Source: Sinotaia quadrata
Lineage: Eukaryota > Mollusca > Gastropoda > Architaenioglossa > Viviparidae
DNA length: 64,000 nt
Assembly: GCA_028829895.1 (NCBI GenBank)
Contig: CM054177.1
Location: 77,815,163 to 77,879,162 of the forward strand
Direction of reading: 5' to 3'
Position numbers and translations under genes: made by a program
Notes under the pieces: generated by a model
Databases searched by the model: none
What the model was told of the DNA's origin: nothing
Seen by the model: the letters and a program-made list of their open reading frames with translations, nothing else
In this document: piece by piece, positions 48,640-61,238 of the stretch
How positions within the stretch are numbered: the first letter of the stretch is position 1
How the letters are laid out: every line of letters begins with the position of its first letter

Positions 48640-49490
48640 CGAGCTTAATAGACTGAGTGTTCTAGACTTAGAAACCGAATGTTGTAGACTTTAGAGATTA
48701 GAGACTTAATGTTGTAGACTTTAGAGATTAGAGACTTAATGTTGTAGACTTTAGAGATTAGAGACTGAATGTTGTAGACTTTAGAGATTAGAGACTTAAT
48801 GTTGTAGACTTTAGAGATTAGAGACTTAATGTTGTAGACTTTAGAGATTAGAGAATTAATGTTGTAGACTTTAGAGATTAGAGACTTAATGTTATAGACT
48901 TTAGAGATTAGAGACTTAATGTTATAGACTTTAGAGATTAGAGAATTAATGTTGTAGACTTTAGAGATTAGAGACTTAATGTTATAGACTTTAGAGATTA
49001 GAGAATTAATGTTGTAGACTTTAGAGATTAGAAAATTAATGTTGTAGACTTTAGAAATTAGAGAATTAATGTTGTAGACTTTAGAGATTAGAGAATTAAT
49101 GTTGTAGACTTTAGAGATTAGAGACTGAATGTTGTAGACTTTAGAGATTAGAGACTGAATGTTGTAGACTTTAGAGACTGAATGTTGTAGACTTTAGAGA
49201 CTGGGTGTTGTAGACTTTAGAGACTGAGTGTTGTAGACTTTTAGAGACTGGGTGTTGTAGACTTTAGAGACTGAGTGTTGTAGACTTTTAGAGACTGGGT
49301 GTTGTAGACTTTAGCGATTGGGTGTTGTAGATTTTAGAGACTGAATGTTATAGACTTTAGAGACTGGGTGTTGTAGACTTTAGAGATTGGGTGTTGTAGA
49401 CTTAGAGACTGGGTGTTGTAGACTTTAGAGACTGGGTGTTGTAGACTTTAGAGACTGGGTGTTGTAGATTTAGAGACTGGATCTTGTCAC
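48640..49490. repeat. 30-bp minisatellite converting to a 23-bp unit
   Basis: From about 48680 to 49165 the unit GTTGTAGACTTTAGAGATTA plus GAGACTTAAT repeats with an exact 30-base period (about 16 copies). To about 49480 the unit loses the 7 bases GATTAGA and becomes GTTGTAGACTTTAGAGACTGGGT (23-24 bases, about 14 copies). Confidence 0.95.
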
Positions 49491-50160
49491 ATAAAGCTTA
49501 AAGCTCCTAGATGCCACTACGTTTCTCGATAAAATATCTCATTAGCATTATTGCCACCAATCTTGTTGGAGGGGAAAGTCAGACAACGACAGCATGGGGC
49601 AATGTTATATAATTTTCATAACTAATATAGCCCATATCCAGCTAAAACATTCGTAATTCTATTATGGTAAAATAGAACATTAGCTTGACAATTACTTGTA
49701 ATTGTGAGAACACGAACAACGTGTTCAGAAACTTTAGCAGCTATGATCGACATAATAACATTGAGAATTATGGCCCGTGTGAAACGTGCCACGTTAGGAG
49801 CTCGTAAGTACGATTTGAGAGGTATATCACATTGACCTACTGTGTCTGGAATATAAGTACTTGTAGATAAAAAAAAAAAAAAAAAAAAACAACGCCAAGG
49901 CTACAGATTGCCTTTCACCTAGTATCGTGAATGCCTTGATGGTGTCGCTATCTTTTCTTCGTGATGTCATATTTACTTCCCAGGGAACTAGATTACGGGA
50001 TACAGAAAATGCCAGTGGACGGGTTTGATTATAATAAATTGTTTATTTTTCTGCTCCGCCTCATTTTTTATTTATTAAATTTAATCTTTAGTCATCGTTT
50101 CAAGTGCAGGTTTAGAATTTGTGTCTTTATTTTCATGTTACCCGAGCGGTTTATTAACGA
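49491..50160. other. Non-coding DNA; poly-A at 49869-49890
   Basis: A run of about 20 A lies near 49870-49889 with no retroposon body recognised beside it. No other feature. Confidence 0.5.
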
Positions 50161-50173
50161 ATCTATCTATCTG

Positions 50174-50258
<85 letters not shown>

Positions 50259-50338
50259 TTGTCTGTCCGTCCGTCCGTCCGTCCACAACGCTTTCTGTCT
50301 CTCTCCGCCTGCCAATCTATCCATCCATCCATCCATCA
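50161..50338. repeat. (ATCT)n tetranucleotide array with GTCC and ATCC tails
   Basis: About 25 ATCT units, then GTCTGTCC / (GTCC)n, then (ATCC)n. The 127- and 196-codon frames that cross it owe their length to a tetranucleotide without stops. Confidence 0.95.
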
Positions 50339-52469
50339 GTTTGTTTCAGTCTGTTCATCCATCTTTTTCTCCTTATGTCTGTTAGATTATATTTCCATCC
50401 ATTCATTCTTACATCTAAGGGCATGGTTACTGCTCTTTGGTTATGGGTGCTTTCATCCCACCAACCTTTGTGTTCTGACAGATTTTTTTTGCCTCACTTT
50501 TTAAAATTTCATCAGCTGATTCCCCGGCCCCCTCCTTTATTCATTCTGTGAAAGTAAGCAAAGTTAAGTAACGCTCCTTTTTGTGTTTTAGATTTTAGTT
50601 GTCAGTAAATAATGAACTAAATGAAATGGATTGAGAATCTTCTCCTGCTTCATAATGTATGTATGGCTTGAAACTCATGGGTCAACATTTCCAAACTCTA
50701 GTCCCCCGTTCTCTTTAACTGCACGTTTTTGGTAAATGGGTGGTCAGTCACACCACCCTTGCAAAGTTTTGTTAGAGAGTTCGATCAGTGTCTCTGTCAA
50801 TGACATATTGTTTGCTTACTAAAAGGCATTGCTTTATTGGTTTTGGAAATTTAGAAACAAATGCAAAGTAGACCAGTCGAATTTATCTTGAATAAACAAA
50901 GTTTTTGACTATTGCTGACATGTGAAATGAAACACTCAATAAAGAAGCTAACAATCGTTTTGGTTTATGTAAATTTGTCGGTTTCGTTTATTTTTTCATT
51001 AATTTTTTTTTTTTTTACGTTATTGCATTTGAAGTGTTATGCGGAAGAACGCGCTTTGCAGTAGATCTTGCAAAGAGAGGTCGCCTATCGAGCGGAAGTG
51101 ATGCTTTTTATAGCTCCATTAGGCGCGTTGGTCTGAGGACCAGTCACCAATGTAGAGGTTTTTTTTGGTATGTCGTTGTATCGTACGTTCTGCTCAAGTT
51201 TGGCTACATCTTTGGCCATTTCTTTTTTTTCATAATCTCTGCCTGTCTCTCCTTCCGCAGGAAGTTTTTAAGGTAAAAAATTTAGAAGAAGCATTCCATT
51301 TGACTCTAAATATTTGACTAAAGTTATCGGGAATAGTCAACCCAGAAGAGCTGCTTTATATTTCTATAACGTTTCTTTTCCCCTTACCTGTCTGTGAATT
51401 AATCATGTTACTATTTTCTTGAGGTGGAAAGCTGGTGGATGTTTTCCTCCAGGAAAACACACACAGATACACACACACACCTTCATAGACATAAACACAC
51501 ACACACACACACAAACACACACAAATACACATACAAACAAGCAAACATACACAAAACTAGATTTTCAGACAGACTTAACAAAAGATTAAACAAAAGCAGT
51601 TATTCATTGAATATAAACCTACATATACTTTATTACAACATCATGTAAGTCTATTAATGACTTACACAAACTCCAAGCATACATAGTGCAATACTGTCCT
51701 TTCATGAGCTTAAAGTTAGTGCGAGAGACAATACTTCTTCATTGGCCATCATCTAAGGCAATAAACACCTTCAGTGTGAAATTAAAATAGTTTCTTGTTT
51801 CCACAAGATGTAACGCTAAGACGCCATAGTTCATCCACTACTGTTCTGTTCTCGCCCGTTCACTGAGAGATGGAGAGATTTGTCTAGATCTCAAGCAATA
51901 AGGAGAGAATGACGTCAGAACTTACTTGCAGTACTGCGCGTCTAGAAGAACCCGCCAGTAATAAACAGAACATAATCTAATGGGGAGGGAGGGAGGGCGG
52001 AATGACATTTATTGATATTCTGAAGAAAATGAACTGTTGTGACTTGATTCTCATAGTGGCTATGAGTTTTGTTTTGCAGTGTGCAGTAGAATAAAGACAG
52101 CAATTTTAAATGCGTTTAAGGCAAAATATTTCTAAAAATTATACGTATAAATACAGTTCTTAGAACTCCGGTCTCACTAGTCAAGTATAGAAGTTGATAA
52201 TGTCTCGATAGCTTAGACACCGGTTTCACTAGTCAGGTGATATATGCCCACTCTCCTCCCATCTCGTATCCTCCCCACCCCACCCGCACTCCTCGCAGAG
52301 TCATCCTTTACGTTTAGGGTCACCGTTTTTGTTCTGCTTCGTTATAAGTGGTATATTGTAAACCTGTTTCTTACAGATCGCTTCTGCTAGACAGATTTGA
52401 ATGAAACTCCAGCAACCAGGAAAATAGAATCGGTCAGATGATTTGATTTTGTTCGAGACTGAGTGCCAC
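50339..52469. other. Non-coding DNA; CA-rich tract 51460-51555
   Basis: Degraded CA repeats at 51460-51555 and a T-run at 51003-51017. A GC-richer piece at 51035-51260 carries an 80-codon frame of no recognised family. Confidence 0.45.
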
Positions 52470-52900
52470 TTCTTGAGAGCAGACAAATCTACTCCAGTTT
52501 ATTATTGATCTCTAGTTATTGAGTGCAGACAAATCTAGTCCAGATTATTATTGATCGCTAGTTATTGAGTGCAGTCAAAGTTAGTCTAGTGTATGACTGA
52601 GTGCAGAGAAATCTAGTCCATTTTATTATTGATTGCTAGTTATTGAATACAATCAAAGTTAATCTAGTGTATTATTGATAACTAGTTATTGAGTGCAGAC
52701 AAATCTAGTCCAGTTTATTATTGTTTACCACTTAAACTGAGTGTTGATTCACTACACCTTATTATTGAGACCATTTATTGAGCGCAATCAAAGCCAGTCC
52801 CATTTTCTTATTGAGTGCCATTTTCTTTGGTACCGTCAAAGCCAGTCCATCTGCTATCTGAGTACCATTTTTTCTTTTAGTACACTCAAAGCCAGTTCAG
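52470..52900. repeat. ~55-bp minisatellite, decaying rightward
   Basis: GAGTGCAGACAAATCTAGTC, CAGTTTATTATTGAT and CGCTAGTTATT recur. Right-hand copies change to CACTCAAAGCCAGTCCA. Confidence 0.78.
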
Positions 52901-53100
52901 TTATGTAAATAACAATAGCAGTTATAATTAGGCCTTTCTTAAGTCGATTTCACTCTGCTTTTATGAATTGATTATCGAACTTGTGTGTGTTTATATGCGC
53001 AGATAATTAATGTTTTGAAAATGAAGTTCCTGTTTGACAACGTTTTCAACTTTCACCAGATGTCACCGCTGATATGCAGCTCCCAATAGGGGTCTGATCC

Positions 53101-53264
53101 TTGTAAAGCAAGAAGTAATACAGGCAATAAAATCTAAGCACCTTGTAAAGCAAGAAGTAATACAGGCAATAAAATCTAAGCACCTTGTAAAGCAAGAAGT
53201 AATACAGGCAATAAAATCTAAGCACCTTGTAAAGCAAGAAGTAATACAGGCAATAAAATCTAAA
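53101..53264. repeat. 42-bp minisatellite, 4 identical copies
   Basis: The unit TTGTAAAGCAAGAAGTAATA plus CAGGCAATAAAATCTAAGCACC repeats exactly with a 42-base period. The minus-strand frame across it is a 14-residue repeat artefact. Confidence 0.95.
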
Positions 53265-53324
53265 CGCTACGTTCCGTATTTTCGAAATAATTATGACCAT
53301 AATTCACAATACAGATTCATATGA

Positions 53325-53720
53325 CACAAAGACTATACACTACAAGCTCACAAACTAATCCAAAACATTACAAGCACACAAATCAGACATATACACTACA
53401 AGCTCACAAACTAATCCAAAACATTACAAGCACACAAATCAAACATATACACTACAAGCTCACAAACATTACAAGCACACAAACCAAACATATACACTAC
53501 AAGCTCACAAACTAATCCAAAATATTACAAGCACACAAACCAAACATATACAATACAAATCAAGGACATACCCCACAAACACCCAAACCAAGGATTTTAT
53601 AAACACACAAACAAGCACATACATTATCAGCATACAAATCAAAGACTTACACTACAAACACAAACCACCCGCTTACGCAGATATACATACAAATCTCTCA
53701 AACACGCACCCACGTAAGCA
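53325..53720. repeat. ~56-bp minisatellite, CA-rich
   Basis: ACTACAAGCTCACAAACTAA, TCCAAAACATTACAAGCACA and CAAATCAGACATATAC recur, about 4-5 clear copies with decaying ones to about 53720. It lies 60 bases right of the previous array. Confidence 0.85.
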
Positions 53721-53918
53721 CTCACACGCGCACAAAATTTCATACATTAGGCATTATACATTGATTTTTATTAAATTCTGTATTGTTAATCTGATCGGAC
53801 AATTGATTTTATGAGATTCTGTACTGTTAATCTGTTCGTCAGTCTGTCCGTTCAGTCCGTATATTCTTTGGTTCATCTCTCTCACGCCATTCCCCTACCC
53901 CCCTTCTCTCTATATATA

Positions 53919-54132
53919 CAGGGTGACCCAAAAGTAGGTTTACAGTTATTAAACTACCTTTTTGATTTGAGATTTGAAGAATGTTGCAATGTTGAAGGAC
54001 ATTTTGAGCATCTGAGAGATTAAATTGTTTATGTTTATGTTAACAGGTATAACGAATTTCCCGCTGTTCTAGTGTCGAATTTTCAAAAAATAGTCTACGT
54101 GATAACTGTAAACCTACTTTTGGGCCACCCTG
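53919..54132. mobile_element. Mariner/Tc1-type miniature inverted-repeat element (MITE)
   Basis: Terminal inverted repeats at 53919-53949 and 54102-54132 are 31 bp and differ at one base (A versus G at position 8). They begin CAGGGTGACCC, typical of mariner-like ends, and TA flanks both sides, as expected for TA-target insertion. The symmetry continues outward through TATATATA and TCTCTC, giving 45-bp arms (53905-53949 / 54102-54146). This suggests insertion in a palindromic (TA)n site or a longer inverted repeat. The 152-bp centre is too short for a transposase, so the element is non-autonomous. Confidence 0.88.
53964..54023 (+). pseudogene. C-terminal remnant of a mariner/IS630-like transposase inside the MITE
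   Basis: From just inside the left terminal repeat a frame reads LRFEECCNVEGHFEHLRD and ends with TAA at 54021. As I recall, many animal mariner/IS630-type transposases end with a Cys, then a Gly/Asn-rich turn, then HFEHL shortly before the 3' terminal repeat. Seen: the frame, the stop, and its position 79 bp before the right repeat. Inferred: the element arose by internal deletion that kept only the last transposase codons and the two ends. The match is short and could be coincidence. Confidence 0.5.
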
Positions 54133-54146
54133 TATATATAGAGAGA

Positions 54147-55873
54147 TCTGTTTCCAGCCATCTAACCCAAAACTATCCATACATGCTGTCTATCTGTCCG
54201 GCTGATAGTATGATTTCATCACTATTCCTAGTTGTGTCCACATTTACGTGAAAGATGCGAGATATGATTGATGTTGACCATAGGACCGAGCTTTGCTGAG
54301 CAAACATCGTACTGTACGCGAGGGCGACGTGCGTTAAGGGCATGTAAATCCTGTCTGACATCCTCGGTGGAGCCCGCCAGTTACCAATCGCCCGAGGGTC
54401 TAAATATTCCATACTGTTGCCAGTCTGTCATAAATTTGGAAAATGTTTGGAGTTTGCTTCCTTCTTTTCTTTTAAATAAAAAGTTTTAGATATACGCTTG
54501 ATATTCTAGACGGTGCCCGCTCAGAGCAAGTCGTGCTTCCTTTCGAAGTGCTACTTTTACTGTGACTTTGCTGCTGCTTGTGTGCCGAAAACGCCAAGAG
54601 GAAGTAGATAAAGCACATTAAATGTTCACATTTACATTGCCTTCAGGTCTAATACATACTAACGCAATCTCTGGCGATATGTGATCACAGCGTCGTTTCT
54701 GGCCTCTGAAAGGGGACGATATAATTACTTAGACTACATGACCCTTCACACGTCCCTAATAATAATCTCTCACACATCACACACTGGTCCGGGGGCTGCA
54801 TGACGTGGCAAGGTGGGGTGTGGAGGAATCTCTCCTTGCACTCCTGTTGACACGTGTTTGCCACAGGTTACCTACCTTGCATTGAATCGTACTTCCAGAA
54901 ATGAAACGCATACGTGCATACCATACTGCCACTTGCAGTCATAGTAAGTTCTCAGGCAGTGGTCATACCCATTAAAACATGTACGCGTGCTAGATTGCTT
55001 CCGTGTCTTGCAGTCCCTTAGTGCCTTTAGCAGGAAGCAAAGATAGGTAAGGAAATACATAGGCGCTTATTTAATTGTTTATTTAGCCAGCTCACGCGCA
55101 ATTACTGTTGTTTCCGGACTTTTCAGAAAAGAAGATATTTCACTCCCTTCTTCCTAGCACCCCAGCCCACACACCGCCAAGATAATATTTTAAACTCTTG
55201 TTATTTCGTTGACATTGCGTCATGTAATTTGTTTAGCCTGTTCTTTGCACTGTTGTTTTTTCTTATTTTATTTTTAATATTATTGTTTGTGCGTTTAAAT
55301 ACTTAGTATAAACACTAAATGTTCTAGTTTATCTTAAGTTGTAAAATATAATCTGGAAGCAGCGACATGTACGGTTGTCTCCCTTAGTCCACATTGTCGA
55401 TAATTAGAAATTATTTTCAGACTCATAAGGGACAACAAATTTGGTTATTACGTAAAAAAAAAGTGGGCAATATTACATTGTAATTTGTTGGGTTTTAAAG
55501 ATGATGCAGGATTGTTTTGGTTTTCTTTTAAAGCACACACGGCAGTCACCTTCTGACCTGGAGTATATACGTCTAGCTTGTGAATGCAGCAGTTCTGGAG
55601 AATGAGTTCAAACGTATGACAAGGAGGAAATGCTCCTGAAATGTATAGTATTTTATAAAAAGGCTATTATAAAAAGAAGAAAAAAACCACAAAGAAACCA
55701 CCACAAAACAAACGATGAAAACAAACAGTATTTCGCCCAAACAGCCGCATACGGTCCGTGTAGCGCTAGTGAGTCGAGTATGGGAACTCCTGGTACTTTT
55801 TTCTTTCTGTACTGATTTATTAAAAACACACCCCATCCTTATCCCAGTTATAATATGTGTGAGTGAGTGAGTG

Positions 55874-55876
<3 letters not shown>
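54147..55876. other. Non-coding DNA
   Basis: Follows the MITE. Several 60-90 codon frames on both strands, none recognisable. No RNA gene seen. Confidence 0.5.

Positions 55877-55942
<66 letters not shown>
55855..55942. repeat. (GT)n microsatellite
   Basis: GAGT units pass into about 33 GT units. Confidence 0.97.
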
Positions 55943-55946
<4 letters not shown>

Positions 55947-56334
55947 TTTATTATGTGTTTTCCTTTGCCTGTCTGATTTGTCTTTCAACATTTGAAAAGG
56001 GAAGCTAGTGGGATTGGCCGCACTGACGGCAGTAGAAACGATTACTCGGTATATTGGAGCAATTTACTTTGAGAAGTTCCGACTGGAAAATTGCGTATAT
56101 TCAGGAGTTATGTCTTGTTAACTTCTTTACTTTTAAAAAAAAAAAGTTCTGAAAGGACAGTGTGTGCGTTCTGCTAGCACCTTTTTTTCTGCAGACTGTG
56201 TAATATGGTAAGCTGTTCTTTTCTCATTGATGGAGGAGATTTATTTTTAGTGCAATTTATTTGAAGTAGCCGTTCTGAAGCAGCTCATCCCATAATAATC
56301 TGTTTAATTGTATAGGACATATGCTTAAACGTCG

Positions 56335-56820
56335 CCGGATGTTTAAAGTAGCTTGTATAAAAATAGCTTATATAAATGTAGGCTCTCTAACTGTAGTCAG
56401 ATGGCCTATGCCGTATGTTACAAGGTAGCCTAACGGAAGTAGCCTATATAAAATTAGTCTTACTGAACTTTGAAAAAGCCTGCGTGACGAAGTAGTTTCT
56501 GACCTTACAGTAGTCTGCCTGAAAATAATCTGTCAGAACTGAAGAAGCTTGCCAGAAATAACCTTTCTGAAATTAAAATTAGTTTTCTTGACAAATGATC
56601 AGTCTGAAAATAGAAACCTCTAGAAGTCGAGAAAATAGCTTGTACGAACATCTGGAAACAGTCTATCAGAACTTGAAATAGATTGTAAAATATTCATACT
56701 GTGAAAAATACTCTGTCTGAACTTAAGGAGTTTGTCTAAAAACAAACAAAAGAACACGTTTATCTCAAATTTGAAAATTTGTCTGAAAATTAGTTTGAAC
56801 TTGAAGCGATGTGTTTGAAA
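56335..56820. repeat. Strongly decayed short-unit repeat
   Basis: Phrases such as AGTAGCCTATATAAAATTAG, GTCTGAAAATA and CAGAACTTGAA recur irregularly. Unit length is uncertain (about 30-40). Confidence 0.5.
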
Positions 56821-56857
56821 GTTGCCTCTCTGAATTCACCTTCCGGGGAGGGGGGGG

Positions 56858-56973
56858 GACGTGTTTGTTTATTTACGTCATAAAACATACGACATAAGCA
56901 GTCATCAATGAGAAACAGCCGCGAGTCGCGACGTGTTTGTTTATTTACGTCATAAAACATACGACATAAGCAT
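56858..56973. repeat. Two-copy 72-bp tandem duplication
   Basis: GACGTGTTTGTTTATTTACG starts at 56858 and 56930, and about 44 bases are identical between copies. A G-run (56847-56858) precedes it. Confidence 0.85.
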
Positions 56974-57699
56974 TCAAGTATCTGAGGTGTTTTGTGAAAT
57001 AATGGACTTTTTGTTTTGTTTTTTTGTTTTGGGGTGTGTGTAAACTTTATACAAGTTTCATCACTTGTGGTAATTAGCAGTGCTATGTGGTGCATCTAAA
57101 TGAACGGTCTTAGAATTTTATTAAAGAAAAAAGACTGCACGTGTTTGTTTGCCCCCGCCTTTCCTGCTCCCTCGCAATTTCCAGTCAACAGCAGATAAAA
57201 CCGTTAAACACAAATTCGTTTATATGTTTTGATTTTTATGTGTGAGTGTATTATGCAGTTGGATGCCATTTGTGACGTAGTGAAGGTTCTCGGGGTCTAG
57301 TCGAAGAGTGGCGATAAATGAAAGCGCTTTGTCAGGGCAAAGTTTGAAAGGTATAAAAAACAAGAATAGATCATCAGACCAAAACATCATCAACTTTATT
57401 ATGGACGTGGATGAATCTTAATCAGCTGAGAGAAAATAATGTACACATTTTGTTGGCCTAATTATAAATCTATTTCATTTCAGATCCCACAGGTATTTGA
57501 TGGTGATTTGCTGGCCAATAACTTTCTACTCTTTCTGTTGGCCAGCCATCTGAATGTTAGAAAAATAGTCTGTTTCTTATTCTCTTTGTTACATATTCCT
57601 GTAACTGTGGTTCCACATGTCGCAGTCACGTTGGTATCTCTCCAACTATCTTGTATTGTCCCGCGCCATGTCTCGGAAGTTTTAGACCACTATTCCTGG
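56974..57699. other. Non-coding DNA
   Basis: An 89-codon frame at 57439-57708 is hydrophobic but unrecognised. No splice context found. Confidence 0.45.
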
Positions 57700-58860
57700 T
57701 TTTTCTAGTCTCCCGTACCTTTCCCTGATTCCATTTGACGATTACTTTATCACTGCTCGGTTTTTATAGCGCCCCCCCCCCCCCCAACTTTCTCTGATAT
57801 AATTTGACGATTACTTCTTTATCACTGCTCGGCGTTTTCGAGTCCCCCCCCCCCTTAACCTTTCCATGATTTTCTTTGATTACTGCTTCACCATTATTCG
57901 GCGTTTTCTAGTCCCCCTTAACCTTTCCATGATTTTCTTTGATGACTACTTCACCACTACTAGGTTTTTATAATCTCCTCAAACCTTTCCATGTTTTCAG
58001 GTAATGGTTGTTTAGGCCACTATTATGCCCGACTTCTATAGATTCCCCAAACCTTTCTACGACATAGTCTGAAAATATATTAAGTCACCTCTATGCCCGG
58101 CTATTGTAGTCTCCCCAAACTTTTCTATGATTCAGTGTGATAATGTATTAAGTCACCTCTATGCCCGACTATTGTAGTCTCCCCAAACTTTTCTATGATT
58201 CAGTGTGATAATTAATGTTTTAAGGACCGCTGTATTGGCTTTTATAGTTACTCTTACAATTCCCCGAGTCAGTACGATGATTACTAAGTCATCACTCTAC
58301 CCGGCGATTGCAGTATCCCCTTACTTTTGTCACCACTGCCCGCATCTGAATGATAAAATTATAACAATCCTACCCAGCCCTCGGCTTCTTCTGTCATCTC
58401 ATCTAATCTGTTCCTAATTCCTGTTAATCGTTGATAAACTTAGCATTATGCTAAACTATTATAGTCTCTCCTTACATTTGTCTAATTCCTTAAGGCGATT
58501 GATAAACTTTCCAGTATCTTGACGTAAATATTTTGCTCTGATTCCTGCAGCTGATTGATAAACTTACATAATACCTGGCTTTAATAGATCTTTCGTAACA
58601 TTCCGCTAATTCCAGCAGATGATTGATAAACTTACACCTGGCTTTAATAGATCTTTCCTAATATTCCTCTAATTCCAGCAGATGATTGATAAATTTACCC
58701 ATTTATCTGGCTTTGATTGTTCCACCCCGCTCCCTAAACTTTCTCCATTTCCAGCGGATTGATAAATTTAACCACCACATTTGACTTAGTCTTATTATAA
58801 CATTTCTCTAATTCCAGCTAATAGTTAATAAACTTAGCACAAACTGGCTTTCTTAGATTC
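57700..58860. repeat. ~65-bp decayed minisatellite, >1 kb, with C-runs
   Basis: CTAGTCTCCCCAAACCTTTC, TATGATTCAGTGTGATAAT and AAGTCACCTCTATGCCCGGC recur. Toward the right the unit becomes AATTCCAGCAGATGATTGAT plus AAACTTAC and GGCTTTAATAGATC. C-runs at 57772-57785 and 57845-57855 lie inside. Confidence 0.78.
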
Positions 58861-59834
58861 TCCCAAAATATTTTTAAAAAATTCCATTGAAGATTGATTA
58901 TTACAAAAACACCTGCCGAAATTGAGAACTGCATGCAAATGTGTGAGTATCTCTCTTTTATCCCCCCCCCCTCTCTCAACACACATACGCACACACATAA
59001 TACCTGCACTCAAATGCACACATACATACTCAAAGGGATAGACATGATATACTTGACCTTACTCGAGAATGACGTCACTTAAAGGGCAGGAATGGAAGTA
59101 GGATATGAAGGTTCTTACTGGGAAGCTGAGAGGAAGGAACTGGAGATAGCTCAGAAGTTAGGGCACTTTGAATATCTCGCTCAAACTTTTATTCACGCCC
59201 ATTTTTTAAACTCTTGCGGAAGACTGGCATTTAGCTTAACTCCTTGGGCTTCTCAGCAATCAGAAACCCAGATGATATAGGCTCATTTTGGTATTATTTT
59301 TTTTTCAGTAATGGATTTACTGGCATGAAGAGAAATGCTGTTGTCCATGTCGTATTTATCATACCACGTGTGTTCAGGCATTGCACTTTATTAGTGTAAG
59401 GCCTGCTAGGAAATGGTGCATGACTGCCAGAAAGTGAAAGAAAGAGTTTGATATCTTTGCCATGAAAAATATCCTTGTGTGGTCGAGTATTGCGCTCTAT
59501 TAGTTAAACTTTGGTCTCGATTGGGATTGATACATGGATGTCATGAATCGAAAAACGAGAGAGAGGTGTCATCACCATAAGGACCAAGTCCCATGTTGGA
59601 TTTCACTCTGTGTTCAGAGGAGGTGTGGCTTCAGTGACAAGTGCCCTGCAGACTGAAAATGTGATAGACCATAAATTTTAGTCTCAGACCCTTCAGCGAC
59701 ATTGCTTGGAATTCTGGTGAATAACTTGGATATAAAAACAAACATCATTGCTGTTTTTGGGATTGTTCCCTTTTGTTGGACCAATGTTACTCGTAGACAG
59801 CAGTCCTGCTTGATTGATTTGAAACTCCACCTGG
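58861..59834. other. Non-coding DNA with a C-run and CA tract
   Basis: C-run at about 58962-58972 followed by a CA-rich tract to 59000. No gene recognised. Confidence 0.5.
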
Positions 59835-60500
59835 TTTAGTCTGGAGATCTGCACACATTTACAAACAGTTGGCCGGCTTTATAAACAGGGTTTTTCTCCG
59901 AGATTTGCATATATTGACAAGCAATTAGATAGCTGGCACAGGGTTCATCTCGGAGATTACACACATTGGCAAGCGGTAAACAGCTGGCACGGGGTTTATC
60001 TCGGAGATCTACACACATTGGCAAGCGGTAAACAGCTGGCACGGGGTTTATCTCAGAGATTACACACATTGGTAAGCGGTAAACAGCTGGCACGGGGTTT
60101 ATCTCGGAGATTACACACATTGGTAAGCGGTAAACAGCTGGCACGGGGTTTATCTCGGAGATCTACACACATTGGCAAGCGGTAGACAGCTGGCACGGAG
60201 TTTATCTCGGAGATCTACACACATTGGCAAGCACTTGACAGTTGACACAGACTTTAGCCCGGAGATCCGCTCGTTAACAAGCAGTTGGTTAGCTGCACTT
60301 TGTTTAGTCCAGAAATCTGCAGCTCATTGGCAAGCAGTTGGACAGCTAGCACAGGGTTTAGACCAGAAATCTGCAACTCATCAGCAAATAGTTTTGATAG
60401 GTGGCACCTGGTTTAGCCCATGATCTGCAGTTCATAGGCAATATTTTTTTTTTTATAGACGACACCTGGAATCGGCAGGGATCTGCAGCTCATAGGTAAG
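59835..60500. repeat. ~52-bp minisatellite, about 12 copies
   Basis: The unit GGCACGGGGTTTATCTCGGA plus GATCTACACACATTGGCAAG and CGGTAAACAGCT is sharp from 59935 to 60215 and decays on both sides. Minus-strand repeats of 17-18 residues (PVPAVYRLPMCV-like) are an artefact. Confidence 0.9.
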
Positions 60501-61151
60501 AAGCTTGCTAGTTGATACAAGTTGAATTCTCGACCCATACAGATAGTAATGATTTACACTTGTGTTTACATCTTGATTTGTAACATATCTGAGGTAGGGT
60601 CCACTCCCCCCTTCCTACTGTTTCACCAGAAGATATTAGTAAAATTAATATATATAGTATATTAGTAAAATAAATTGTTGTAAAAGAGAATGTTACCTCC
60701 CTCTCCGTCGTTCACGTAGATCAGTTTGCTTTGATAATTTGCAGAATTGCTTTGCGTCACAGATTTCATTTGACGACAGATGCCATTCTTTCCCAAGCTT
60801 ATGCTAAAAAGTTCTCAAGCGTAAATAATACATACTTTTGTCGTTAGTTGATCATACTTAATCATTCTTTGTAAACGCTTTCTTTTCTCTTAGTCTCTAA
60901 AATTTACCTCAGATCTTTAAAATAGTTTTTTTAAATTATTTAGTTAATTAATTTATTTTTGAGGGAAAGAATGAGGTGTCAATAAGTTCCTTGTCTCTTT
61001 CTTTCTTTCCGAAGTGAACGTCGGTAAAATTTTTAAATGCTTGTGATTGATTTCTTCTTGACATCCACTTCCAACATTCGTTGGTTTCACAGACGGATAT
61101 TTGTCCACCCCGGGAGAATGTATTTTAGGAAAGGATATAAAAGTTCTTATA

Positions 61152-61154
<3 letters not shown>
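60501..61154. other. Non-coding AT-rich DNA
   Basis: No feature recognised. Confidence 0.5.

Positions 61155-61235
<81 letters not shown>
61155..61235. repeat. (GA)n microsatellite, ~40 units
   Basis: Pure GA over about 81 bases; a homopurine tract able to form triplex DNA. Confidence 0.98.

Positions 61236-61238
<3 letters not shown>

Noticed and set aside
49869..49890. Poly-A tail of a retroposon
   Set aside because: No body with a pol III promoter or reverse-transcriptase similarity and no target duplication was seen beside it.
49961..50551. 196-codon frame with long Ile-Tyr-Leu-Ser repeats, looking membrane-like
   Set aside because: Most of its length is an (ATCT)n array, which has no stop in any frame. 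The flanks show no recognised protein.
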